Below, piece by piece: positions 30,484 through 43,230 of a stretch of 64,000 nucleotides of DNA (position 1 is the stretch's first letter; every line of letters starts with the position of its first letter). The notes under the pieces are model-generated. The model had not been told where the DNA came from. It saw nothing but the letters and a program-made list of their open reading frames with translations, and did not search any database. Source of the DNA: Xylona heveae TC161 (taxonomy: Eukaryota > Ascomycota > Xylonomycetes > Xylonales > Xylonaceae); NCBI RefSeq assembly GCF_001619985.1, contig NW_017264194.1, positions 2,351,511-2,415,510 of the forward strand, written 5' to 3'. The position numbers were made by a program, and so were the translations under genes.

Positions 30484-32700
30484 TTACAAGACCTCGGCGG
30501 AGAACTTTCCTCGCTTGCGGATACGTGGGCCATAGACGTAGAACCTGAGAAGATGTTAGTGATTTGCTGTTTTCATGTGTGGACGGAAACGCAAGGAGGA
30601 GACAGTTATAAGGTAACGAGAAGAAAACAATGATGACGAGACGAAGAATGGCAATGAGAAGAGCAATGGTACAGAGAAGAACAATGGTAATAAGAAAATG
30701 CAACGAGACTTACAAATAAGGAATGGGAATCATGGCTACAGAAATAAAGCCAAGCACGGAAGATGCCCATCCGATGCCAAGATTGTGAAACACTGCCCAT
30801 GTGTCAGTACCCAGTTTGATAGAAATCGCAAGGTGGGATAACGGGATAGGAAAAATGGAACAGTAGGGACAATGGGAAATAGAATAGTGAAATGGAACAG
30901 TAGAACAATTGGGATCTTTGGAATCAGGACATACTGGCTTCAGTAAACAGAGGAAATGCCGCAGCGGTGCAGCTTCGCAAAAAGGTGTTTGCTCCAACGG
31001 CCGAGGCCGAGTATCGCTGAAATGTATCGATGAGGTAATTAAGAGCAGACTGGTAATGTGTCAATTGAAATGTTCATGGAGACTTCCTCTTAGCCCAAGA
31101 CTTCCACATACCTGGAAAATAGTAAAGAAGCCTAAACCCATCAGGACAGCACCAATACAGGGCCTAGCCATATATTAGTTATGATCCAACTCGGTCATGT
31201 GGATTACTTACGCAATCCAATGAATGTTTTTGGCTCCGGTCCAGCCAAAGACGAATAGACCAGCTGAGAAAAAGACAGACCCAAACATCATGGGGGGCAA
31301 CCGGGCCTCGGGTACTGCGCGGTTGCCATTGGCTTCAAAAGCGCGCACGTAGAATCGATTATTGAAAATATTCAGACATCCAGCGAGGACGATACCAAGA
31401 AGCAAGGCCAAAAAGGGCAGTGCACCAACGACTTGGTTCCAGCCGCGCTCCTCTTCGAACACAATAGGGAATGCACCAAGGAAGAGATACAAGATGCCGT
31501 AGACAAAGGAGGCGTACGCTGCCATGAGAAAGCAAATGGGCGTTCCGAGAAGCTGAAAAGGTCGGACGAGGAATTTTTGAGACATTTGCTTAATTGACAC
31601 ATCCCACTCTTCGTGCTTTGCGTGAAGTGCCCAGTTGCCCGTCTCGTGTCGAAGCCGTTGAGCCTTGGCCACAAGCAACGCATTTGGATATGATTCGTCG
31701 AGGATTAAAACGTCCAAAGTCAACATGAACATCATAAAGATGCCGGTAATCTTTTGCATCAAAAGTTAGCACAAGTCATGCAATCCTTTGCGTATTAAAA
31801 AAAAACCGAAAAACTTACATATTCCGTCCATCTCCAGCGCAAGTAGCTCTGGCAAATGGCTCCACCGACGATAGGACCGAGTGTTGGACCACCGACAACA
31901 GCAGAGGCGTATAGCACGAGCGCAGTACCCCGCTGCTGTGTGCTCCATATATCTGCCAAGACACCTCCGGTATTGGTAATCGGGGCCGAGCCAAAAACAC
32001 CAGCGAAAAATCGAGTAATCATGATGGTCTGAAGATCCTTGGCGGTGGCAGTAGCAAAGGAAAAGATGCCGGCCAGGAAATATGGAATCAGCACCGCCGG
32101 TTTGCGTCCATAGACCTCGGACAAGGGTGCCCAGAGCAAGGGTCCCAGGCCGAAGCCGGCAATCAATAAACTGATACCAAGTGTAGTAACCTCTCGGCTC
32201 ACATGGAATTCCTCTGCAATTTGTTCGAGAGCGGGAGAGTATACACTGCTGGAGAATGTGGCACCAAAAGTCGTAAATCCATAAAGCATCGTCGTGATAA
32301 TCTTCTTCCGAACCGGCCAATTGATAGGTCTGTACGGATCTGCCATACCGTCAAAATCGACAATCACATCTTCGCCCGTCTTTACGCTTGCCAACGGATG
32401 CGTAAAGTAGCCATGCGGCGCCCGTCTCCCAATGCTCTGTATGCGAGAAACGCGTCTTCCAGCCGCGCTGCCGGTCGCTGACTTTGCCGATCTCGCCGTC
32501 TCTGCCTTTTCTAGGTCGGGACCATCAACACCATTATCACCAGTCAACGATTTGTCGCCATGGGCGCCATCCTCCGAGACTTGACTAGAAGAATCGTCGT
32601 CGCCGGCCGAGGAGCTAATTGTCGACTCGATCGAACGCTGGCGTAAATTGGTCGACTGCGATTGCAAGTGCGGCGGCACTGATGATGGTTGCTCAGACAT
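30484..32700 (-). CDS. MFS transporter, DHA1 family (second copy, multidrug/polyamine type)
   Basis: A drug:H+ antiporter-type membrane protein of 575 residues in six exons: 32700-31819, 31750-31212, 31163-31112, 31049-30935, 30792-30714 and 30544-30484. Introns are 68, 48, 62, 142 and 169 nt, all GT..AG and phase-consistent. A hydrophilic N-terminus of about 130 residues (Ser/Asp/Arg-rich) ends in DPYRPINWPVRKK. Then come [72 protein letters not shown] and, across the small exons, NTFLRSCTAAAFPLF, MFHNLGIGWASSVLGF and FYVYGPRIRKRGKFS. The overall plan matches the gene at 8630, but the two differ enough to be separate family members rather than a recent duplicate. The C-terminal half is split into unusually small exons. 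The substrate is unknown. Confidence 0.92.
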
Positions 32701-34182
32701 GATTCGTGGTGTTGTGTTTACTTTGCCTCCGTGGAGAGGCTACTTGTCGGACTCTGAACTGAGCTTAAGAGAATGACGCATCCGGTCGTAAATATAAGAA
32801 CTGTAAGTAGAGATGCCCAGCTTCAATGAATTGCTTGAAGGAAGTGAGCGAGGTTAATGTGCCGGGAGAAAGAATTCTGAATTGTTCGGGTGTCGAATTG
32901 TTGATGTGGTAGGGCTGCGCTATAGACACACCAACACTTTTTTCTCACGCAAAGAAATTCGAAAAATTTCCACATGCAAAGAGCCTTGGATGCAATGGAA
33001 AGATGATTTGAACAATGTGAAATGGGGGGGGGGGAATGGATTTGATATAGAGACGTCACGAATGAGTCGGAGACTTTGCCGATGTGCAGCCGGAGACTTT
33101 TGTATAAAGTCGGGCGACTTACAGGCACCCGATAGACCCTTTCGGTTCATGAAAATGGACGGCGAAGTATATACAAGAGTCAAAGGGCGCCTTATTATGA
33201 CATTTTAGTACTCGGGCATCGGTCTTTGGAATTGTTAGGACCGAAGGCGTTGAATTCCATAGTGGGGAAAGAGCGATAGCGGAATGGCAAGACAGACTCC
33301 GGCCCTCAAGGAAGGAAATGCTACGGAGTATACGAGTAGCTCCGTACAAAGGTACTTGCCACGGGAACTTTATTTCAACTTTTTTGATAAGGAAAGCGCG
33401 ACTTTAGGAGGAAATGTTTCCGTCTCTCTCGCTTTGTTTGGTGACGACGACCCGGTACAGACGGCACCTGCCCACGGGAAGACAAGCATTGTACTAGATC
33501 TGCAAACGGCAAAGCGTCCATCTGCCATCTGCCACGCCGTTGGTCCATTGCCCTTCCAATCTAACTTTCTCTGGCTAATGCGAACAAAGGAAAGCTGAGA
33601 GCGGAAGTGGCCGATCATCTCTGATTGGACAATGCGGAACAATCCGATCTGTCCGAGACTGTCCCGAGTCAGATAAAGTCTTCATATCTGATCTTCGAGT
33701 TATCCATCCTCTTTGAATGTCAATGGATAAAGAATGATACAGAACATTTATAGCGACCGGAAATTAATTTCACATATAGGAATGTAGCCTTATGGGTTCT
33801 CGCGTTGGTAATATTGGCTCACGCGTACGGCAAAGGCCTTTGCGGAATTATAAATACATGATGAGTATAACTGTACAGAGCATATACGGTTAAACTGCGG
33901 CCAATTCCTCTTTGAGTAGTGCTTCGTCATATTTCCATTTCCGGAAATATGTTTCCCGTGACTCAGCACATCCTGAGTCAATTCCGTTCAAAAACTGCCT
34001 CTTTCATACAAATACAGATCCAATTCAGGGAAAAGGAGAATAAGGTATTCTTGGAAAAGGATAGGAAATTGAATGTCATGTAAACAAAAAGCACAAAACT
34101 TGTACATAGTAAAGAACATATTGAAACATTTTCTACATCTCTCATAAGCAGTATTCTCGTGAAGCAATCATTTCCAAGGATC
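32701..34182. other. Divergent intergenic region, 1.5 kb
   Basis: This should contain the promoters of the DHA1 gene (left) and the ABC-F gene (right). It has a G-run near 33026, and at 33322-33330 a TACGGAGTA motif followed at 33339 by GCTCCGTA in reverse orientation, making an imperfect palindrome. No gene was seen. Confidence 0.55.
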
Positions 34183-36998
34183 ATGCCCGCACCACCTGTC
34201 ATTTCAGCTACTTGCAAGCAGACTCGATTTCATCTGCTTGATGACAAACCTTCGAATGAAGTAAGAAAAGCCATTTTATAATCGTTGCTTATTTTCGCTC
34301 TTGCTAATCCACTATCTTTTGCTCGGATAGGTCGATGTTCAAGGATTGAGCATACTAATTGGCTCAGCGGATCAAAACAGCAACGATATTAGCAGCAATG
34401 AGGCCGCATCGACAAAGACCAAGGATAAAATAAAAGCAAAGTTGAAGAGCAAGGGCCGTGAACTAGTCACCGACGCACATTTACGTTTGAAGGGAGGGAG
34501 ACATTATGGCCTCGTCGGACGAAATGGAACCGGAAAATCTAGTATGTGTCGACTTGCTAAAGCTGACAGTTGAAATAAGCATTATTTCTGAATCACAATT
34601 GAAGCATGAGACACTTTATGTATTGTACTAATTGAAACTAGCAATCCTTCGTGCCATGTCTGAGAAAATAATTCCCGGCATACCATATTCTACCCGTATA
34701 GCAATACTTCAGCAGATTGGTGACGAAGATCAAAGTGGTCACACGAGGCCGGCCAAATCTGGAATAGAGAATGAGGATATGACCGTCCTGCAGAAAGTCA
34801 TGCAAAGTGATGAGGCCAAGAATAATCTTTCCCAGAAGATTGACAGTATGTCACCCCTCCCTTGTTCAGCAAAATTTGAGAGGATTTTAGACCGCAAATT
34901 ATATTTTTCTCGTACTGACTAAAAGTGCGACAGTCCTATCTGCAGCGTTCGAAGATACAGATGATACATTCAACCCAATCCGTGCTTCTCGACAGCTGAA
35001 GCATGAGGAGCTGGAGACACAGCTTTGCTTAGCACAAAAGAATGCCAGCTTGCGCAGCGGCAGTAGAGGACTTCAGGCCAGAAAAGAATTGCTTGCCATG
35101 GAGGCCAAAATAACCGCTTCAGCTGATTTGTTAGTAATACCAACACAAAAAGAAGAACGAGGAAATTTTCAGAAAGCTGATCACAGTATGAAAACGCAGA
35201 CTTTGTCAATCAAAAGACGACCTGGACCCAAGTATGTTTCAGCAGGAAACACAGGCCGCAGTCGACCTCTTAAGCGATATGCAATCTCATTTTGAAGCTG
35301 TACGTCTTTGAGCTGTGCTGAAGTCCCTGCAAGGCTAATGCCAGTCAGATCCGCATCCCCGACATTGAGCGTGAGGCTCACAACGTCCTGCGCGGACTCG
35401 GGTTCTCCGAAGACGATTTCTCCAAGTCATACTCCACACTCTCTGGCGGGTGGAGGATGCGCGCCACGCTTGCAGGGATTCTAATTCAGAATCCTGAGAT
35501 TATGATCCTTGATGAGCCTACAAATTACCTCGATCTTCTCGGAGTCATATGGCTCGAGACCTACCTGAAACGGCTGCGCGAAAGCTCCGAGACGACGCTC
35601 ATCCTGGTCTCGCATGATCGCGCGTTCATGGACGCTGTCTGCGAAGAAACCATTATCCTCCGAGACCAGGACCTCACTTATTTCCGAGGAAACGTATCTG
35701 CGTACGAGAATGATCGAAAGTCCCAGCAGCTGTACTGGGCCCGCATGCAAGAGGCACAAGATCGCCAGACTGCTCACATGCAGGATACTATTCGGGATAC
35801 CATGAAGCAAGGTAAGAAGACAGGTGATGATAGTAAATTGCGCATGGCAAAGTCTCGACAGCGCAAACTCGACGAGCGCATGGGAATCGAAGTTAATGCC
35901 AAGGGCGGGCGATTCAAGCTGAATCGGGACCTAGCCGGGTGGCATAGTACAAGGCGTGATGCAATCGAAATTCCGGCAGATGAAAAGGCTGTTGTGATGT
36001 CGTTCCCAGATCCGGACCTGACAGAGCTACGTTTTCCAGGGCCTTTAATCTCGATGGAGCAGATAACATTTGGTTATCCTTCTGGTTCTCGCGGTCTCAA
36101 GAGAGCTGGGACAGGATCTGGGATGTCTGCTTCCAGCACAACTACTGTACCCGTGCTGAATGAGATTAATTTCAGCATCTATCCTGGTGATAGACTCGGC
36201 ATTATGGGCCTCAACGGTAGCGGAAAATCCACGCTACTGAAACTTTTAGTTGGCCAAGAAAAACTGCTGAATGGGCGGGGAACTATATCTACCCATCCAC
36301 GACTCAAGTTAGGATATTTCTCTCAGCACTCAGCCGAGAGTCTCCGCGCTACAGGAATTGCAGAGCCTGAGCTGAGCGCTCTCGCGCTAATGATGCGTGA
36401 AGTCGGCGGCACAATGGCTCAAGGTGAGGTCAGAGCCCTTCTGGGATCGATGGGATTACCTGGACGAATTGCGTCAGATGTTCCGGTTAGACTATTGAGT
36501 GGCGGACAGCTAGTGAGTCCCACATGGGTGCCTCGTTCGGATTTTTACATGAATCAAGACGGGAAATCTCTGAAATTGAACTAACATTTCTTGAAACAGT
36601 CCCGTCTCGCGTTGTCTGTGACTCTGTATCCCCGCCCACATCTTCTGATACTTGACGAGCCCAGCACACATCTTGATCTCGATACCGTTCATGCTCTTGC
36701 ATCAGCGCTGGTCTCCTTTTCTGGTGCTATCTTATTAGTATCGCACGATAGGTATTTAGTTCGCAGAGTAGTTGAGGGTAAAGTCCGAGGGATCCAGAAG
36801 AATTCTGATGATGAGGACTATGAAGAGGAGGACGATGGAGATGATGATGATGATGAAAGTAGCAAGCGATGGGGAGTGGCATGCAAAAGGGCAGTGTATG
36901 TTTTACGAAAGGGGAAATTGGTCGAGCAAGAGCGTGGAGTTGAGCAATTTGAGACAAGTTTGGAGAAGAGAGTCAACAAGATTTCGTATTCCACTTGA
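34183..36998 (+). CDS. ABC-F family ATPase (cytosolic, twin ABC domains)
   Basis: ABC-F proteins are soluble twin-ATPases acting at the ribosome or in translation control. Seven exons (34183-34260, 34331-34541, 34642-34845, 34934-35129, 35200-35299, 35349-36512, 36600-36998) give 783 residues with all phases closing. ABC1 has Walker A GRNGTGKST (about residues 89-97), signature LSGGWRMR and Walker B IMILDEPTNYLDL, with SHDRAFMD as the H-loop. A charged linker (RQRKLDERMG region) precedes ABC2 with GLNGSGKST, LSGGQLSRLAL, LLILDEPSTHLDL and SHDRYLV. Splicing is needed to complete both Walker A1 and signature 2. There is no long N-terminal domain as in Gcn20 or New1. The C-terminus has an acidic insert (EDYEEEDDGDDDDD). 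It most resembles the ABCF3/Gcn20-type ATPase core, but subfamily placement is uncertain. The gene is not a membrane transporter. Confidence 0.92.
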
Positions 36999-37638
36999 AG
37001 GCGAATATTGTTGAGCATGTGACACTGCACTAGGGTCGAGAATTGACGGGAGGATGAGGCGTCCTCATTCGCAGGCTGTGATTTATTAGAAGCAGTCTTA
37101 TACCGTTGTTTTCGGCGAATTTATAATTATTGTTTTTTTTTTTTTTTTTTTTTTAGAAAGAAGTTGTCAAAAAACGTGACAGAATATGATAATAGACCCA
37201 GAGGATGCCTAGTCTAAGTGTTTCTTCAAGATATGGATATGATTAAGTCACACGCGATCTCCATGTTTTGGTGTTGAGGTTGGCTTACACGGTTAAGGTT
37301 TCTGTGGGCCGCCGTATGTCGGGGACTAAGTCGACGGAAAGGCCGAGCATGTGGAGGGAGCTGCAGTTCACACATGATAATCGAGACTCGCGATTCCAAA
37401 AAAGTACCTGGGCTGCATTCACCATTCTGTTGCTTGTTGATCGTTGGCAGCCATTGCTTATTTGAGGCTCAACAACAACAACAGCCACTTCCGCTCTTGG
37501 CTTGCGAAAGCGCAGCAGCATCACCACCTTTGAGAGCTTCTCACCAACCGGGTTCTTGTTGACGCCATGACTATAGCTTGATCGTTCAAGGCGCCCGCCT
37601 CTCTCTCCCTGGATATTTCACCTGCACAAGCTCTCAAA
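36999..37638. other. Intergenic, 640 bp, with T22 run
   Basis: Holds the ABC-F 3' UTR, a T22 run at 37133-37154, and the promoter of the JmjC gene. No gene was seen. Confidence 0.6.
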
Positions 37639-40600
37639 ATGCCCGCCCAACTGCCACGGGCCTCTTTTGACCCGATCGCACCTGATTTTGACCTCAGTGA
37701 GCTCGTGGAGGAAACGCCCAATTTTCAATATGCACCCCGCATTCCTTGTGACTTGATCAAGGAGCAGGGTATCGAGGCCTTCGAGAAGGCTGTACTATTA
37801 CATGTCATTCTGGGGGGTAAGCCATTGGTGGTTGAAGGATTTCACCATCAGCTAGATCAATGGACTTTCACTCCGGCATGGCTACAGGACAATCTTGGGC
37901 AAAAAGGTCAGTGATGAGATGGCCCTCCTTGCAAAGAATGCTTTACTAATTTGCTTTGTGACAGTCGAGAGGTCGCGCAACCTTACAACCCAAGAAGACC
38001 TCCCCTTGACCATCGCACACTACCTGAGGAGTATGCCCGTCCTCGCCAATCAGTGGAACGAGAAAAATTACAAAGACCCCGATCGCCAGCGAATCTACTT
38101 AAAGGACATTGACTGCCCGGAAGTTTGGCATGACAAGTTGAAGGAGAAGATACCTCCGTTCCTCTTCTATCTGAATGAGACAACAGGTGATCTCGGGGGT
38201 CCTGGATCAACTATTGCTCCACAACAAGGTCCATTTGGCAAAACGAGAGGGCGCGGAATAGCCAGGGCCGGTGACCTCATGAGTAGTTTACCCCTTGACA
38301 TGCGAGCGGAGAATATGATGTGCTACATTGGTCATGAGGGAACGTACACGCCAGCACATCGGGAGATGTGCGCGAGCCTTGGTCAAAACATTATGGTCGA
38401 AGCTTCTAACGGATTATCTCGAGATGGAAAGCTGGAGAAACCTGGTTCATCAATTTGGTTCATGACCGAGTCAAAGGACCGGCACTTAGTCTCGGAGTAC
38501 TGGCTCTCTGTCCTCGGTCACGACATCGAAGTGGAGTCCCACTTTGCGCAGGTCAATGCTTGGAAGCAAGCCCCTTTTACAACCTATGTTGTTGAGCAAA
38601 AGGTTGGCGACTTCATCCTCATTCCGCCTCTGGCGCCTCACCAGGTCTGGAACCGGGGAACACGAACCATGAAGGCTGCATGGAATCGGACCACTGTGGA
38701 AACGCTTGAGATGGCGCTTCACGAGGCACTTCCGCGCGCTCGCATGGTATGCCGTGATGAGCAATATAAGAACAAAGCCATTGTTTATTACACTCTTAAC
38801 AAATACTCTGACTTGCTCCGTCGAGTGGAAATTCAGCGCAAGGAAGATTTTGCCTTTAATACCGAACGAGATCTCATGCGCAGTCCCAAAATTCGACAGT
38901 TATTCAAAGACTTTAAACGCCTGTTTAAGCTCTACACCACAATTTTACTGTCAGAGATGTTCTCACCCGATTCGCCCGCGGAGAAGCATGTTCAATTTCT
39001 CCCCTTTGACAGCAACGTCACGTGCGCTTACTGTAGGTCCAACATTTTCAATCGTTTCTTGACTTGCTCTACTTGCATAATTCCTCTGGAGAATGGGGAA
39101 GAAGATAATTACGATGTTTGCATGGACTGCTTCACGATGGGACGAAGCTGTGGATGCTTGTCCAAGTTTAAGTGGGTTGAGCAGTTTCAGTGGAAGGATC
39201 TTGTTCAGAAGTATGACGACTGGCGACATCAAATCATCTCTCTCGATGGTGCCATAACTGAAAAGTCCCCTCAGCCCCTTGACGAGGAGCGCAAGAGGTT
39301 GGGCAAGAAAACATTGGCGCAAATTTGCCAGGAGCAGTTGAAGATCCGTCCATGGAGAGACATTAACAAGCCTCCTTCGCCTCGAGAGGAGGAACCAGAA
39401 GAAGATTTAGATAACGAAGACGATGAAACTCCCAAGCGACGCAGAAAGAAACGGCGGTCACAGAAGTGGCTGAAGGAAAATCTAAACTGCCACATATGCA
39501 AGAACAGAGAAGAGAAGTGGAAGTTGGCACACTGCGAATGTGGTCTGTATTACTGCTATGGCAGTCTCTTTCGTGCATTTGATCTCATGCCGCAAACCGT
39601 GATGGAGAATCCCAACTGGCGCTGCCCCAAGTGTCTGAAGATTTGCTCTTGTGGAGCTTGCCGAAAGAATCCGGATCAGAATCCCTTTGAACCAAGAGGT
39701 ACACTTCTCGGTCATGATACCAAAAGGATTGCGGACGCTCGCAGTATCGAGAGCCTGGTCGACTTTGGCCATTCTAATCTGAAATGGTTGAAATCCACTG
39801 CCAGAGAGGATGAGCCACACGAGACCGGGCAGCTACGGCGGAAGAGAGAAGAGGCTGAACAGGCCAAATCACATAATCCTACTCTGGACGACCATTATGT
39901 CGAGGATTGGGAAGCACCAACGAGCGCAAATGCTCCTGTGGCAGATGCTCAAGACGCGACCCCTCCGGTTTCGATTGCTCAACCTGTTTCTACAGCGCAG
40001 CCAGTCGATGATGGGATTCCCATCGATCCGCTACTGAGCGCTGCTGGTGGACTCCCAAGCTTTGGTCCTAGGCCTGCCGGAAGCAAAGCCACGGAGGTGG
40101 AAGTCAGACCTCCACCACCTCTGCCCTCTAACAATACATTCCCGCTACCGCCAGTTTCTGCCATGCTAGATGGTGCTCCCGTCAACAGTCGGCAGAATGG
40201 CGTCTTTGGCAATTTTGTCGACAACGGATCTGCACAAAACCTGATTTCTGACAGGCCGGATCCAATATTGGGTCGGGGCCTGCCTGAGCTGCTTCATGAA
40301 GAGAGTGGTTCCCAATCTGCAAACCCGGAATCGCTTATGATTCGGCAGGACGGACGCTTTGTTCAGGACCATGGGATCGACCCAAATGCCATCACCTATC
40401 AGTACCCCGATCCTACAATTGGAGAACAGGAGGCATTTCTGCCAGGAAACGCGGGTCATTCCTCGGCACCGCAACCACAGCCTCAGCAGGAGCAGGATGC
40501 AACTGGACAGCGAGCGCAGTTGGTATTTTTAGCAGGCCAAAAGCGAAAGCGCAGGGAAGAGCATGCTCTGATTCATAGCGATTTGCCGCAGCCCGCTGAA

Positions 40601-42013
40601 AGTGAGGCTAATCGCTCCTTCCAGCAAGTCCAGAAACAACGGATATTAGCAGAGGCCAAAAAGCATGATTGTCTTGTCAGTGCCAAAGCCGCCATGCAGG
40701 GTAAGCATATGGTGATGAAGTTATCTCTCGGGAAGGATAGATTGCAAAGGATTGCTCAAGAAGCTGTGGAGCGGACGCGGCAAGCATCTGAAGCGATTGA
40801 TGGCATCACAAGCGAACCAGAGGATCGTGCGATTATTGTTTCCGACGTTCCCACGGCTAATAAGGAACCCACACCTCCCTTGACTCCACCGACTCCCCCG
40901 ACTCAACCGAATGAGCGTACTGAACGGAGAAGGGTCGGTCGTCCTCCAAAGGATAAGACGGCGACTGCTAGCAAAGCTGCTCCAGCAGCAAAGCGCAGAA
41001 AGGTCCTCAAGGAAAAGCAACAAATATCTGGGGATGACCTAGATGGATCACAACAATTAGATATTGACTCTGCAAAAGTTCAAAATCCCGGAAAATCATC
41101 TCAAGCAATAGGCAATGAGCCCACAGCTGAAGACGCCGACAACATTCCTCGTAAGCGACGTAGAGAATCGGCATGGCTTGCTCGAAAGAATCAAGACGAA
41201 GCTGAGACGCCCGCTGAACTGCCGCAACGAACCCGGAAGAAGAGAAAGAGCAGCCCTGCAATCTGTACTCACGAGGCCCTTCCTGTTCAAGAGCCTGAGG
41301 ATATAGACATGGATGATGATTTCCAACTGCAGATGGGTTCAAGGGCTCACTCACCAGCGACAGCTAGGCATGACAACGAGGAAAGCAATGTTTCATTACG
41401 AGACCGGCTGGCCGAAGAAAACCGTCTGGCAAAACTCGAAGCAGCTCGATGGGCAGAGGAGGAGCTCGGTCTTCCCTCCAGCCCTCACGAGGAAAACGGT
41501 TCTCTTTCAAACGGAGTTAATAGCGAAGATGGAATGACATCTGAATTATCTAATCCCGAGATCCCAGAGTCTGTGAAGGTCTCACGGAAAACTCTCTCAA
41601 GCGAAGAGATCCCCAGCATGCGCAAGTCCTTACCTCCTGCGTCAGGTCCGAGGGGATCGATTTTCTCCCGTCCCGGTATGAAAGGAAAGGCTATTCGGAT
41701 TGTCGGTGCCGGTGCACGTCCTCCCACTCCACAGTCAAATAGTGAAGGCACCCCACAGACGCCGACGCGAACGACGTTGTCAAATCTTATTATTCAGATT
41801 GATGCTGCGCATAGTTCTACCACCAGGTCTAGCATAAGATCTCGCGAAGCAGTGTCCACTACGAAAACTCCTGCATCTGCGCCGAAAAGAATGGAAAGGG
41901 CCGCAAGGACTGCTCATCCGCCTGCCGCAGAGCAGCAGTCAGCATCAGCAACAAATGACCGGCCTCCCAGGAAGCGTGCTCCAGGGCGTCCTCGAAAGAG
42001 CGCCATTGTCTGA
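37639..42013 (+). CDS. JmjC-domain chromatin protein with 4CXXC zinc finger and AT-hook-like motifs (1438 aa)
   Basis: Exons are 37639-37906 and 37965-42013 (58-nt intron, GTCAGT..ACAG, with a TACTAAT-like branch site). A JmjC fold spans roughly residues 150-350. Likely Fe(II) ligands are H221 and E223 (in PAHREMC) and H315 (in APHQVWNRG), so the dioxygenase may be active. Cys clusters follow: CAYC..CSTC..CMDC..CGC (about residues 435-485) and then CHICKNREEKWKLAHC..CPKCLKICSCGACR, matching the zf-4CXXC_R1 type found in CDCA7 and in plant JmjC demethylases of the IBM1 group. The C-terminal 700 residues are mostly disordered and basic, with RRVGRPPKDK and a terminal RKRAPGRPRKS that read as AT-hooks, plus a KRRKVLK nuclear signal. 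The likely role is a nuclear histone lysine demethylase or chromatin-boundary factor; the target residue is inference. Confidence 0.92.
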
Positions 42014-43230
42014 ACTGTTTATTGACTCGAATGGCTGGTTATACCCTCGTTGTGGAGCGCTTGCAGCTCCTTTTGCATCGTTTCTGCAGTATCACATTTC
42101 TATCTCATCGAATTATTTAGCGCTCGGCGTTATCGCGGTGTTCAATGGAGGCGCGGCCTCTCGGAAAAGCATATTTACTTTTACACCTTTTCGTCTCCTC
42201 CTCCTCCCTTTACCCCTCCGACTTATGTGGTCATCGAAGCTCGGGTTAGTCATTAGAATTTTATACATTTGATGGCACCCAAGAATTACACCTTTTCAGC
42301 CAAATATTCTCTTTATTAATCGATCTAAAGCTTGAGGCTGGTCCTCAAGTCAGAACCGACCAGCGATTAAACACATTCGTTCCAAACGGATGTAGCAACT
42401 ATTTCAATGTGACATTCCATCAAACCGTCACATCCACAATCAACCTTGCCGGTCAAGCGCAGTGAAATTGTCCGAGGAATAATTTGTCTGGGCTCAGCAG
42501 CGTCGAGAAAGCCCGACCCGTTGGACATGCGGTGCTGGATCAAGCATCGAACTCTCTTATCAAATTTGCTCAATATAGCTAGATAGGACAATCTTATAAC
42601 TAAGAAACTTCCAAACATTCGTGGCCTACGTTTCACTCGTTGTTTATGAAATGATTACGTGACTCTTAGAAGACTTGTACAAGTGGTTAGACTGCTGAGT
42701 ATTGCTGAGTAATGTGTCCCACGACGAACGCACTGCACCCTCTGTGTTCCTTGCTCCGAGGGCTCCCTATTCTTCTTTCGGACTAAGCCCCGCGCTTCCC
42801 CCGCCGCGCTTCATTCCGCGTGCGGAATATCCTTCCCTTTCCCCTTCCTTACGCCGAACTTACTCAAGCATGAATAACACGCTAAGTTTACCACCAGTCC
42901 ACGATATGGAATAGTCATCTTTTGAAAAAATAAAAAGAGCCATATGATTAAAAAGATTAGCGCAGGTCTTTTTCTTGTATATATGCTTTGAAATTCCCAT
43001 TCAGCTTACAGAATCTTTCCATTACATTCTAAATAGAGCTTTTATTTTACAATTCTTTTGACGTTGTTGTGTTTTCGTACTGGTCCAGCGGGAAAAGTTA
43101 TTTGCAAGTGTGATTACTCTATCCTGACACCGATATCTGTCATCCGTCACTAAGACCGGGTGGAAAGACATCGTCGAGAAAAGAAAAGAAAAGAGTTGAC
43201 GGAATCGGGGATATATATAAAGCCTCTCAT
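42014..43230. other. Intergenic, 1.2 kb
   Basis: Contains the JmjC 3' UTR and the pirin promoter, including the TATA box listed separately. Short open stretches near 42367-42636 (minus) and 42702-42914 (plus) show no recognisable domain. Confidence 0.55.
43212..43220 (+). promoter_or_regulatory. TATA box upstream of pirin
   Basis: A strong TATATATAA lies only 10 nt before the first in-frame ATG (43231). RNA polymerase II normally starts at least about 30 nt beyond a TATA box, so this position matters for choosing the start codon of the gene. Confidence 0.55.
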
